From NCBI RefSeq assembly GCF_036588685.1, contig NC_086377.1, positions 77,134,283-77,198,282 of the forward strand: a stretch of DNA of 64,000 bases, read 5' to 3'. Of this stretch, positions 46,651-58,659 are shown piece after piece. The stretch comes from Mytilus trossulus. Lineage: Eukaryota; Mollusca; Bivalvia; Mytilida; Mytilidae. The position numbers were made by a program, and so were the translations under genes. The stretch's first letter is position 1. Each line of letters opens with the position of its first letter. The notes under the pieces were generated by a model, which ran no database searches, was not told where the DNA came from, and saw only the letters and a program-made list of their open reading frames with translations.

Positions 46651-47349
46651 AATTTTGTTATGTGATAATGAGCCATCCTGACTCCCGGAATAACAAATGT
46701 AAAACAATTAATAATAATGCCCCCCTAATACTAACGGCCTAATTTATGTACAAAAATTGAGAGAAAAACAAAAATTTATGTAACACACAAAAAAAAAAGA
46801 AAATCACTGAATTACATGCTCCCGGCTCAAAATCTACTGGTCCTGCAAAAATGACATTAATTTGACATGTGCTGTTCTGATTGCTCATGAGCAAGTACAG
46901 AATCCAATCTGAAATTTGACGATCCTGTTTCGAAAATACATTTCCTATCTAGGTCTGTAACTGCAAATTTTTCACATATTGTATAGTTCATTAAATTCCG
47001 ATCTACTATATAATGCAACCATTCACGATCTAGCGCTAATTTCGACCCCTGCTGACAGTTCTACGTACTGTTCTACAACAGTTCTCCTGACAGATTTAAT
47101 GAGAGGTTAGAAGTGATCTCCACTGTACCTATGCGGGACCCGGCTACAAGTGTGTAATAGCATATTTACATAGACATAAAAAAATGTGTACGTTGTTGAA
47201 AGTTTCCTGTCTGAAAGCTTAATTGTGTAAACATTATTTGACATGTTGCTCAATTAGTTAATGTATGTTACACTTATAGGAATTTGTTTGTACTATATGT
47301 ATTACACATGGTCATATAAGATCTGTGAAATGACGAATAGTAAAATAAA

Positions 47350-48870
47350 ATGCTCAGCAGGGCGCAGCTTGATACGACCGCAGAGGTCGAACCCTGAACA
47401 GTTGGGGCAAGTATGGACACAACATTCAAGCTTGCTACAGCTCTGAATTTGGATTGTGATTAAATATTTGACACAGCATAGGTTTCTGACACAGAATAAA
47501 TGTGGTCTAAAAACTTAAAATTTTAAATTGGACATTTACCAATTACGGTCCAATATCCAAAATCTAAATACATGGTTGGATTCAGCACATCAAAGAACCC
47601 CAATAATTCAAATTTTGATGAAATATCAAACAAAGTTTAATTTTGGACCCTTTTGACCTCAACGTGGACCAATTTGATAACGCGGCCCAAAAATCAAAAA
47701 AGTCTAAATACATGGTTGGATTCAGCATATCAAAAAACCCCATATATTCAATTTTTGTTGAAATTAAACAAAGTTTAATTTTGGACCCCGATTTGGACCA
47801 ACTTGAAAACTGGGCCAATAATCAAAAATCTAGATACATGTACATGTTTAGATTCAGCATATCAAAGAACCCCAATAATTCAATTTTTGTTACAATCAAA
47901 CAAGTTTAATTTTGGACCCTTTGGATCTTAATGTAGACCAATTTCAAAACGGGACCAAAAATCAAAAATCTAAATACACGGTTAGTTTCGGCATATCAAA
48001 GAACCCCAATAATTCAAATTTTGATGAAATATCAAACACAAGTTTAATTTTGGACCCTTTGGACCTCAATGTGGACCAATTTGATAACGCGGCCCAAAAT
48101 CCCAAAAACTTAATACACGGTTAGATTCAGCATATCAAAGAACTCCATATATTCAATTTTTGTTGAAATCAAACAAAGTTTAATTTTGAAGCCCGATTTG
48201 GACCAACTTGAAAACTGGGCCATAATCAAAAATCTAAATACATGTTTAGTTTCACCATATCAAAGAACCCAAAGAATTCAATTTTTGTTAAAATCAAACT
48301 AAGTTTAATTTTGGACCCTTTGGACCTTAATGTAGACATTTGAAAACGGGGCCTGAAATCCAAAATCTTAATACACGGTTAGATTCAGCATATTAAAAAA
48401 CCCCAAGAGTTCAAGAAAAAAAACACATTGAAATTGGTCAAGAAATAAGCAATTTATACAAAGTATTAGAAAAGTATTTTGTTGTTGGCCCCTTTTTGGC
48501 CCCTTATTCTTAAACATTTAGGGTCATAACCCCCAAAATCAATCCCAACCTTTCTTTATTGGTATGGAACCTTGTGGTACAATTTCAGAAAGATCCATAC
48601 ACTTACACACAAGTTGTTGTCTGGAAATTAGAAAAATGCTTATTTGAACCCCTTTTTAGGCCCTTTATTCCTAAACTCTTGGGACCATAACTCCCAAAAT
48701 CTATCCCAACCTTCCTTTTGTGGTTTCAAAACTTTTGTTTAAATTTCATAAAGATCCATTCATTTAAACTTAATTTATTGTCCGGAAACTAAGTGTCTTC
48801 AGACAACGACGACGACGACAACATGATACCAATATACTTTAAAAATAAAAGTTTATGAAAGATTAGTTAT
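47350..48870 (+). repeat. Second copy of the 182-3088 composite repeat
   Basis: It begins 'gcagggcgcagcttgatacg' and repeats the same block order as 168-3045, without the two internal insertions. It ends in a CGACGACG tract (48802-48825); the right TIR is not preserved. ORFs here are chance products of the tandem blocks. Confidence 0.8.
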
Positions 48871-49008
48871 ATAAGTGATTTCTTTAAAAAAAAAATGGAA
48901 ATAAGAAGTTGTATCCAAATTCACTCTGTCACACCTGGTATACTGTGTTAGAGATCAGCATTATATTTGTTAAAATAACAATCTTTTCAAATTAATTGAT
49001 CCTTTGTT

Positions 49009-49014
49009 TTTATT
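49009..49014 (-). terminator. Polyadenylation signal of the protease gene
   Basis: AATAAA on the minus strand lies 123 nt after the stop codon of the exon 49879-49137, in a suitable AT-rich context. Confidence 0.5.
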
Positions 49015-49136
49015 GTTTGATGCAGTGAATGTACGGAAGATATACATACAAAATCTAGTAGTTGTATTAATAACCCAACACACAAATATAAAGAGTCAAT
49101 CAGTTAATTCTATGGTCCATTTACGTCCACACGTTC

Positions 49137-49879
49137 CTAATAACAATCCTTAAAACGGATTTGAAAATGTTTCAGTATTTCCATTATTGGAGTAGCAATG
49201 CATCCACCATCTGGATGTTTAGCAATTGCCATACCGATACATCCTTTTGTATTAGGATTAACACTATCATGAACATATAAGCATGTACCTGAATCACCCA
49301 TTTCGAATGGAATGCCTGGTATGTAAATCTGTTTATAAATTTTATATGACATTCTTTTGGCTGACTCTACTGTCCTCTTCAGTGCAGTTGTTTGCATATG
49401 TACATCACTGACTATTGCTGAAAATCTACTAGAAGTTTGTTCAAACGTTGCTTCGTGCAGAAGTTTGTCGATTTTCTCTATTTGATCGCTGTTTTCATGA
49501 TTTAAGGTTTCAGGAAATATACGAAAAACGATTTCAGCTATGCTCTCTTTTGTTTCAACTAACATTTCTGCACTACATATTTTATTTACAGAAATGCGAA
49601 TTCTATCACGAACTGGTGTTCTAATATCGGACCAAGAATGAAGCGCCTGCATGACAGCCACTACATGATCTCTCATACCTTCAAGTATTATATCGCTAAT
49701 CGATTTTTTAAATGCATCTATATCCATATCAATAGGTTTCTGCACCATGACATTGAAATCTATTTTTGAGTTGCCGGAAACAGCTCCTATAGACACAATT
49801 GAAATCGTTGGGCCTGGAAAGCCGTGTCTGAGTGAATTGTAATCAATACATATGTCATTCAAGTAACACGATTGTAGAC
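49137..49879 (-). CDS. Trypsin-fold serine protease, last exon
   Basis: The exon starts after ATATAG (acceptor, AG at 49881-49880) in phase 1 and ends at a stop at 49137. Joined to the exon 55607-54474, the split codon reads Gly in G-LQSCYLND. The 247 residues contain an unusual helical insert (PIDMDIDAFKKSI to VHMQTTALKRT). The catalytic serine block follows (EMGDSGTCLYVHD, GDSG), then GMAIAKHPDGGCIATPI, the barrel strand that normally lines the specificity pocket. With His and Asp in the preceding exon, the triad is complete. Substrate and location are unknown. Confidence 0.7.
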
Positions 49880-50084
49880 CTATATATGAAAAAAAAGTAA
49901 TATTACGGCTCAATGAACATAAGAATGTGATTATATGAGTGGGCCATTGTGTTTTATATTATTTCATGGAAACGAAAAAAAGTCGGTGTAACAACATTTG
50001 CATGGGTACACAATTTTAATGAAATATTTGCGGTGGCGCTCAATATTCAATATTCAGTTTTTAGACCATATACTTAATCTGATG

Positions 50085-53000
50085 TTCAGTAGTTGTTTGT
50101 CGTTTGTTGTTGTGGTTCATCAGTGTTTCTCTTTTTTTATATAGATAAGACCGTTGATTTTCCCGTTTGAATGGTTTTACACCAGTAATGTTTGGGGCCC
50201 TTTGTAGCTTGCTGTGCAGTGTGAGCCAAGGCTCCGTGTTGAAGACCGTACTTTGACCTATAATGGTTTACTTTTATAAATTGTGACTTGGATTTGGATG
50301 GAGAGTTGTCTCAATGGCACTCATACCATATCTTTTTATATCTACTTATTAAACCCTTATTTGGTTTTTTCACATAGTGCATAGTTTTAGCTGATTCTAT
50401 CAAATCTGATACAATCCCTCAGTTAACTTTCCATTCTAAAACCAGAAAAGCCTTTCAAAAAAAAAGAAATCCGACGCATTCAGAAGAAAGCATGCGTTTA
50501 AACACAATATATATAAGTGTAAGGACCTTTGATAAAACCATTTTAAATACACCATTTTCTTCGGAAAATGCCTGCACCAGGTTAGGAATATGACACTTGT
50601 TTTTCACTCGTCCAGTGTGTTGATAATATTTGATGATGTTAGTTTTTATGGACGTCCCCATTTTTGAATAACCTTTGAGTTATTTTTGTTATTCTGTTTT
50701 AAATGCGTTCAATTTGAAGGCTTAAGTCTGACATTTCGTAAAACACATGAAATTAACCCTGAAAAAGACAATAATTTTTCGTTCTATTAAAGAACAGATT
50801 GGGGATAAAGACCAAGATATAACCATGGAAAGCATCATTAAGGTTAAAGATTACTATATCGAAACTATACCGACAGAGTAGGAAATACAAATAGACACGA
50901 AACTCGCCGCCATCTCGTTTTAAATTATCATCCTTTAGTTAGATTTCCGGGAACCTACATTTAAAGTTTTAACCAGATTCTGTTAAGTATGTAGTCTTAA
51001 AACAAATGATTGAATGTATATAATCAGTTATAACAATGAAATAAACAATCTAAAATCCTGTGCATAAGCGCATGTGAAATACAAGAAACCATTATTTGCC
51101 TTGATTTGAAGTTATTTTGTTTTAATATCACCATGTTGTTTTTTTTTGTGTTGGTTTAATACTGCAGAATATATTTTATAACAAACAGGTTGCCACGACG
51201 TATCTAGAGTTACGATAAAACTTCATATAATTAGCATAAAAAGCTGCTAATATGATAAAACTATTTCACATGGACTCCAATTCAATTTTCCTCATTATAT
51301 CTTAATCATTAGTTTTTTTAAGTAATTGTTTTTGTGGCAGTTCCAAATATACAGCGATTTAGTATGTATTTCGATACTATCAGAATAATATGTATGTTGT
51401 ATCGTCTCGCCTGTGACGAATGTCGCAAAAGGCAAAACATTGAGATGCTTTCCGGCAGCAAGTCTGGGGACACAGTTATCGTCCTTTTATTTTCGTTGTC
51501 TATAGGTTGCACTTACTAGTAAATACAGCTGTTTCACAAACCACGCCTCTTTTGGGGAGATATATAATATTCATAGGTAATTAATTTTGTTAACGTACTG
51601 ATTCCCAGATATGATCTCTATGTTTCATCTCGTAGAGACATAACTTGGGAATGTTACCAGTAAATATACATATATATGCAGAGCGGTCAAATTGAAATCT
51701 GCGGAAACCCTTAAGTCAAGGTAGGGGTAGTTCAGAATGTTAGTGTAAGTTTAAACTCTTAGAAGTTCGGGGTATATAAACGTTGAAAATATGAATGATA
51801 AGCAAGATATGCTTCCCCTTGTGAGGCGTCTAAGATCATCCCCAGTATTTGCTCAGTCTTTCTATGTTGTCTTTTTGTAGTATTTCGTGTTATGCCATGG
51901 CATTGTCAATTTGTTTTAGACTTATGAATGAGAGTATCTCATTGTTATATTTTGCCTCTTTTAGGGTTTGATTGTTTCTGATGAAAGTAAATCCAAAAAA
52001 AGCATTTCAGACACATGCAATTCATTAGCTTTTTTTTGTATTCATTGATAGTTTGCAATTATTAATGAAAAAGCACGTAATCAGACTTTGGGAAACTTTA
52101 TAGAACATAAGGAGACATAAAAGGGTACACACAAGATATGACGTATCAAAGAATTATGTTGCCTTACGAAAACTATGAAGTTTTGAAAAAAAAATATACC
52201 CTAGAATTCTATTTTTTCAAAGGTCAAAATATAGGGCTGTGCGGCATATTTTCAACGTTTATATACCCCGAACTTCTTAGAGTTTAAACTTACACTAACA
52301 TTCTGAACTACCCCTACTTATTATATTACTTGATACCAAATTTTACCGCACAAAATGCGCTATTTGACAAATACTTTTTTTTTGTTTTTGTAATATATAT
52401 TTTTGTTTTTATATGATGAAATGGACTATGGTTTGTATGGTTTTACAGTAGTAATTTTGGGGCCCTTTATAGCTTGTTGTTCGGTGTGAGCCAAGGCCCC
52501 GTGTTAAAGGCCGTACATTGACCTATAACGGTTTTCTTTTATAAATGGTTATTTGGATGGAGAGTTGTAGCATTGGCACTCGCACCACATCTTCCTATAT
52601 ATCTATGGAACATTTTTGTTATCTGTAATTATGATGTGGATATTGGCAATGACAAAGATGGTTTCACTTTCTTGTCACTGTCAAATTATTTGTGAAATAT
52701 CAGATAAAATGCATGTATGTGATTAATTTGCATTTTGTATTTTTTCGTTTTGTTTTTGTGTTTTTTGTAATTTGTTTATCAAAATGAACTACAGTTATAA
52801 TTGGACATGCAAGTTACTAATAAGAGTATATAAGTTCGGGTTAGGTTGAAGGTTGTCGCATGTTTAAACGTATACACATGCTGCGTTTGTTTGCAACTGT
52901 AAGGAACCTGTTCAGTGGTTGTTGTGGTTCATACATGTTCCTCGTTTCTAGTTTTGTTTTATATGAAGACTAAACCGTTGGTTTTCCTGTTTGAATTGCT

Positions 53001-53475
53001 ACATTAGTCACTTGTGTGTCCTTGATAGCTTGCTGGTCGGTGTAAGACAAAGTTATGTGTTAAAGGTCTTACTTTAACCTATAATTGTTTACTTTTTACA
53101 TTTTAATTAAAGGTAAAGAAGATTCTTTTGCAGTGCACTTGCACAAGTAAATTGTGAACCGACCAAATATATTTTCTTTACATGACCAGTCCACTAATAC
53201 TGATGGTGACATCAGGAGCCTGTAATTCAGTAGTTGTCATTTGTTTATGAGTTACATATTTGTTTTTTGTTCATTTTTTTATATAAACAAGGCTGTTAGT
53301 TTTCTCGTTTGCATTGTTTTAGATTGTTATGTCGGGGCCTTTAATAGCTGACTATGGGATTTGCTCATTGTTGAAGGCTGTACGGTGACTTATGATTTCT
53401 GTGTCATTTTGGTCTCCACTCTCTTGTGGAGAGTTGTCTCATTGGCAATCATACAACATCTTCTTTTTTATAATA
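50085..53475 (+). repeat. Four copies of one interspersed repeat
   Basis: Copies at 50085-50343, 52380-52605, 52905-53100 and 53215-53475 share 'ggggccctttatagctt', a 'gtgagccaaggc'-like block and the tail 'tggagagttgtctcattggc'. A fifth tail is at 26908-26966. All run in the same direction, antisense to the host gene. I recognise the family as very common in mussels; it is SINE-sized, but no pol III boxes were found. Confidence 0.7.
51722..52316. mobile_element. 0.6-kb foldback element with 72-bp TIRs
   Basis: The arm at 51722-51793, starting TAGGGGTAGTTCAG, is repeated in inverted form at 52245-52316 with about one mismatch. The interior holds a fragment of the 'ccatggcattgtcaattt' repeat. 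No ORF. Such near-perfect arms suggest recent origin. Confidence 0.85.
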
Positions 53476-54473
53476 ATCAAGGAGTACACATCAAAGGAAA
53501 AATGCTCAAATCACCGATAAAATAATTTACACACCCTGTTTCGTGTGTATCTCCTGCCAGTATCTGTTGCATTTATATATAAATGAGAAATAATCAATGT
53601 AAAACTGGAAATTTTTTGGGTAGATAACATATGTTATATAAAGGTATATAGGATTTTTTTTCCGAGACTAGTGCCTGTGATGGTTCCTTATGCTTAGATG
53701 AAAATGAAAAACCTGATCAAAACAATTTTCTCACTGCATGGAAATTCAAACTTTTCTTTTAACATATATAGGAGATCCAAGAAACTGGGGACATTATTGT
53801 CGATTGTAAAACAGTCTTCATAGTCTTGAAATTAAACAAATGTCTTATTGTTTTAAATTTTGTAAAATTTACAAAGAAAGAAAAATGGATATCAAAATGG
53901 CACTGTAAGATATTGAATGTAAACATTCGTCATTTAAAAATATAATTCACCAATAAATTCATTTTCAGCAGAAAACAATAAGGGAGCAACCATTTAGCTT
54001 CGAAGGGGGGAAGTATGATGTTTTGTTTGAGTCATATGTTTTACACACAAAGGGCTGTTATCCTGGTATCTATGATGAGTGTATTTACAGACACTGGGTC
54101 GATGTCACTGCTGGTGGAGATATATTTATCCGAGGATGTCACCAGCCCAGTAGTCATGAGACTTGAGTTATCATTGATATGTTCTCGAAATACACTTTTA
54201 TATCAAACATTATTAGACAATTCATAAGACATAAGTTTTAGCCCTGACTATGTTTTATGAAACAATAACCAGAAGATCATAAGGGAATTGTATATATTCA
54301 ATATGTATTGTTTGCAGCGACGGAAATCATAATATTAAACCATTTAATCGTTCATTTAATTGGTCAGACTTATTTATCTATAAAATAGTGAACACTTCAG
54401 CTGTTATGAAATGAGTTGAATTTAAACTGATATATGCATTTAAGAGACTAGTTTTAATAAAATATATTCTGAC

Positions 54474-55607
54474 CTGTTGTTTCAGTAAAATGAGACGAGT
54501 CTATAGGTATTCCTTTCTCCAACTGTATTAAAGCAGCATCTATGCTTGTTCCTTCAGAGTTTTTTCCAAAGCCAAAAACTTGAATTTTCCCACAAACAAT
54601 TCCGTCGCCTTCATTACTCGCTTCAGTTGTGTTTTGATAATATTTTACATGATATGATTCAGTATCATCAAGAGTTATGTAATCAGCTGTTAACTCTTCA
54701 GCTGTAAGGAAAACATGGAGGCAGGTGAGAAAAGCGTTTTCACCTCTAAATCTGACAAACCCTCCAAGTGTTCCTTTCTTAAAGTTGTCTGTGCCAACTT
54801 TTTTGCCTATCTGCATACCTGTCATCAATGTTGGTGTTCCTTGTACAACTGTAGTACGCATACCACAGAAAATCTTTGGAAAATGTTCCTCACCTATTGG
54901 TATGAACCCCTTTGCCTTACAGTACAGTTTCACACATGCTGTTATTTCAAATTGTGTGTTTGAAGGTCTACATGGCTCCTTCGACGTTAAACATGAGGAT
55001 TTGCATATAAGTGTTAGATTTCGATGACTATTAAATAACATTTCTGCTGAAGAACCAGTTATCGGTATGTGATCAGAATAAGGTATTATTCTGTTGGCAA
55101 AAGGTAATGTTTCGTCCATTAAATTTGTGAAATAAATAACCTTAATTGAAAAGAACATTACTGAAGGCTGTGCTGCATCAGTATCGAGTTGAACAACAAT
55201 TACTGCTTCTGATGAGCAAATATCATTCTTATATTCTGACTCGTTTGTACAGGAACATCGAACGGCAGGCCAAATATCAACTAAAGATGGGAAAGCAAAT
55301 TGATTTTGTTTATAATAGATCCATGTTAAATGCCAAGCAATACCCATTGAGATAGTATCATGTCTTTTTTCTATTGCAAATCGGAGGGCTTTGGCAAGAT
55401 ATTCAACATTTTTTTCACTGTCACCAAAGTAGGACAGCATTAATCTACACAACAAATCCTGACTTTTATCAACTGCTTGTAGGAAAGATTTCTCATTCAG
55501 TATTGATGAACATCCTTGTTCATTTTTCAAATATGAAGATGCAATAACCAAATTTTCAAATTCATTCATTGGTTCCAATTTCATACATTTACTAATCGGT
55601 ATGTCAC
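54474..55607 (-). CDS. Trypsin-fold serine protease, central exon
   Basis: The 1134-nt exon starts after TTGTAG (acceptor, AG at 55609-55608) in phase 1 and ends at ACAG before GTCAGA. The first 230 residues form a helical N-terminal region without a family I recognise (CSSILNEKSFLQAVDKSQD, RHDTISMGIAWHLTWIYYK). The protease fold then begins: GTLGGFVRFRGENAFLTCLHVF supplies the catalytic His in the position of TAAHC, and SIDAALIQLEKG supplies the catalytic Asp. The open frame also extends upstream to an ATG at 55650, so a shorter transcript starting there is possible. The phase fits exon 60215-60111. Confidence 0.7.
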
Positions 55608-55680
55608 CTACAATAATAAATTGAGCTCGACATGAAAGGGTTATTTTCATTTTATATTCTTAAAATGTATGTATTATTCA

Positions 55681-56057
55681 ATAGACCACTTTTGAGTTCA
55701 ACCGTCACCGGTAAAAACTCGTCAATTATGCGCGCCTTTATGACGTCATTTACCAGATAGAGGGGATCGCCTGCATCCCTGCACTATTAACGTTCCTCAA
55801 ATGTCTTAGTGATCGTCATTATGCACTAGTAATTATATTTATTCTGTAGGTACTTAATTACAATTCCCTTATGATACAAGTGTTGATTGTCAATTATTAG
55901 AATTCAATTTGACGAATAATTCGTGCAATATAGCATCATAGTTTTCTTACAACTCGCTCAACATGGAACCGGAAGTGACGAGGCCCCTATACACACAAGT
56001 GATGTTCACTAAAACCAAAGTGTTTGACGGAAATGCATCGAACTCGAAAGCTATCTA
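55681..56057. mobile_element. MITE copy 2, inverted relative to copy 1
   Basis: 'atagaccacttttgag' and 'aactcgtcaattatgcgcgc' start the left end; the interior matches copy 1 read in reverse. The right end is eroded. It lies in the intron between the first two modelled protease exons. The 62-codon ORF within it is not considered a gene. Confidence 0.75.
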
Positions 56058-56059
56058 TT

Positions 56060-58072
56060 ATTTGAAAATAATAAGGAATCCCGTATTCCGTAAACATGGT
56101 GATAATAGTGCGTATACTGGGTCAATGTCAATGCTTCACAAACAGAAATAATTTCTGGAAAACTTCTACAGTTTCTATGTATGCAATACTTTTCTGACAT
56201 CCAATCTTTAGTTTGAGCGTTCCTGATCAAGGTAAATCCAGAAAAAAAGACTTTGGATACACAATGTTTTATTTAATTTTTTATCTCTGAGTCGATATAG
56301 CAATTGGCAGGTGTTATCTGTTCAGGGATTTATAAAAATTGTCTAAAAATTCGACGTTGTTAAAGAAATTTGTGAAGCAAGATATTCTTTCCCTACAGGT
56401 GAACCTGAGATCACCCCCTGGATTTTCGATGTAGTTCGAATTGCTTTGACATTAGTTTTGTATGTTGTGTTTTATAACGTCGTTTGTGTTTTGGTCGTTT
56501 TTTCCTCTTTTTTGCAATTGGGTTGTTTGTTTGTCGACATACGTGTTTGAATATTCCTTTGGTAGCTTTCGCCTCTCTTTTAAGAATTTATCAATGAATT
56601 ATAAGTAAACTCCTTCTGTCAAAATTGACCTTTTATATGAATTTGACCAAATTTTTAGATTCCTTTTGCGCATATATCATACATCTCTGACTCTGAAATG
56701 CTTAGGTTTTAACATTCATGATGAAGGTAAACAATGAAAAGCGCTTTTGACTCACATCATATCCATTTATCCCTTATGAAATTATGAAGAATCTAAGGTT
56801 TCAACTCCCTCAGTTAAAAATCATCATAGATGAAATTGGCAGTTAGTTTCATATCACGTTTAGCTGTTAAGGTCTTAGGGTCTCGATATATTTACACATC
56901 CCTGTCTTTCAAATGTTTAGGTTTGAGCTTTTCACATTGAAGTGTACTCCAGAAAACTATTCAGATTCACGACAATTCTAAAGTCCTTTAATAAATATTT
57001 TCTAGTATTGCATCGATAACTCGATATTGGTTCCCGATGGAATCAGCAGCTCTTAGTATTTGCGCAGGTACTGATACGATTTATTCCAACTTTTTAAAAT
57101 TTATAGTTGATAAATGTAGAAATTTTCAAAAAACTAAGGTTCCAACTACCTCAGGCAATGTCGATACATGAATCAAGGAGTCGGTGCTTTTACTTTGTCA
57201 GATTAAGAAACTTTTAAGAAACTCCTTCATGTAATGTTGATATAAGATGAATTTGGCTATTATTTTTATGTCCCTCGTGGGCATATAGCTTTTTACGTTT
57301 ATACGTGTTAAAACACATCTTGCTTTCAAATCTTTCAATAAGAGCATCTCTGATAAAGGCGAATCCACATAGGCAACCTGCCTAAAGTTCAAAAGGAATA
57401 TGACAAAATCCTATGGTTCGCCCGGAATTTCTATCAGGTCAATTCTATAGAGTATACGTTATATTCCTATTGATCAATTGAAGCCAAATGTTTTGCTTAA
57501 CCAAGTATATTTTGTGATTTCCATAAATGAAATACATAATTTTGAAGTTTTGTCAGAGGGGACAACAGTATGAAAAAAGATTCAAAGTAAACCGCCATCT
57601 TTGAGGGTAAAATAGCTGTACGCTATCGGTCTAGTTCTCCGCTTGATCAGTCTGCAATTTTTGTTAATATAGATATAGAATAATCATTAAATTATTGCAT
57701 ATTTGAGACTGTTGTTACAAATACGAAATATTTGTTTTTGCCCGAGTAATTTTCCTCTTAGGGGAGATAACTCTATAAGTAAGACTTTATAAAGAAATGT
57801 TAAAGACATTTTCTTTTTTACTTCTAGCAACAAATCAAAAAGGGTGACAGCATTTTTTTTATTTTTATTTTCATAACGCATATCATTACACCAATCATAT
57901 TGTATATCAAAATTCAGTCTCATAGATTTCTTTAAATTCCTAAAAAGGTTTTTTTTCATGAATAGTCTAAGAAAATTGGGTACTTTTGCGCAACTTGTAG
58001 TTTGAAAAATAGCACAGTGACCAATAAGTTTTTATTATATTTTTGAAAGCAGCATAGTAATATTTTGATTTG
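56060..58072. other. Repeat-derived intron or intergenic DNA
   Basis: Several diverged fragments of a family with 'cctgatgaaggtaaatccag' (near 56215, 56715 and 57350), plus a fragment of the 36555 family at 56400-56580. No gene is seen. Confidence 0.45.
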
Positions 58073-58655
58073 TTATGTTATGATGGTATTATACTAAACC
58101 CCTAACGGGAAGGATTGTGCCTGATGTTCATATGATGAAATCATAATCTTTCAGTCAGTTTAATTGAAGTCTGGAGCTGGCATGTCAGTTAACTGCTAGT
58201 AGTCTGTTGTTATTTATGTATTATTGTCATTTTGTTTATTTTCTTTGGTTACATCTTCTGACATCAGACTCGGACTTCTCTTGAACTGAATTCTAATGTG
58301 CGTATTGTTATGCGTTTATTTTTCTACATTGGTTAGAGGTATAGGGGATGGTTGAGATCTCACAAACATGTTTAACCCCGCCGCATTTTTGCGCCTGTCT
58401 CAAGTCAGGAGCCTCTGGCCTTTGTTAGTCTTGTATTATTTTTATATTAGTTTCTTGTGTACTATTTGGAAATTGGTATGGCGTTCATTATCACTGAACT
58501 AGTATATATTTGTTTAGGGGCCAGCTGAATGACGCCTCCGGGTGCGGGAATTTCTCGCTACATTGAAGACCTGTTGGTGACCTTCTGCTGTTGTTTTTTA
58601 TTTGGTCGGGTTGTTGTCTCTTTGACACATTCCCCATTTCCATTCTCAATTTTAT
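58073..58655 (+). mobile_element. Naiad copy E: 3' UTR only
   Basis: It starts within the SECIS 5' arm and ends 'attctcaatttta'. ATGA is at 58080-58083, AAA at 58096-58098, GA at 58133-58134. A G-to-T change in helix II (TATTATACT) and a truncated helix I weaken it. Confidence 0.85.
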
Positions 58656-58659
58656 TTGT

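Larger units (their letters stand above)
43355..47125. mobile_element. 3.8-kb non-autonomous element with TIRs and TA target duplication
   Basis: CAGTGGAGATCACTTC begins at 43355, and its inverted match ends at 47125; the perfect part spans 22 bp (43355-43376 with 47104-47125) and imperfect similarity continues for about 40 bp more. Both ends are flanked by TA. A CAGT start with a TA duplication is typical of the Tc1/mariner superfamily. No transposase ORF is present. Inside: subterminal palindromic GTTCTA arrays (43385-43640), a nested MITE (43885-44292) and a degenerate tandem array (45000-46650). Confidence 0.7.
49880..54473 (-). other. Intron of the protease gene, rich in repeats
   Basis: It is bounded by GTCAGA (donor, GT at 54473-54472) and ATATAG. 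The 4.6-kb intron contains four mussel repeat fragments (50085-50343, 52380-52605, 52905-53100, 53215-53475) and a 0.6-kb foldback element (51722-52316). Confidence 0.65.

Noticed and set aside
47261..48124. Short ORFs at 47261-48124
   Set aside because: They fall in the tandem blocks of the composite repeat and repeat the same unit translation.
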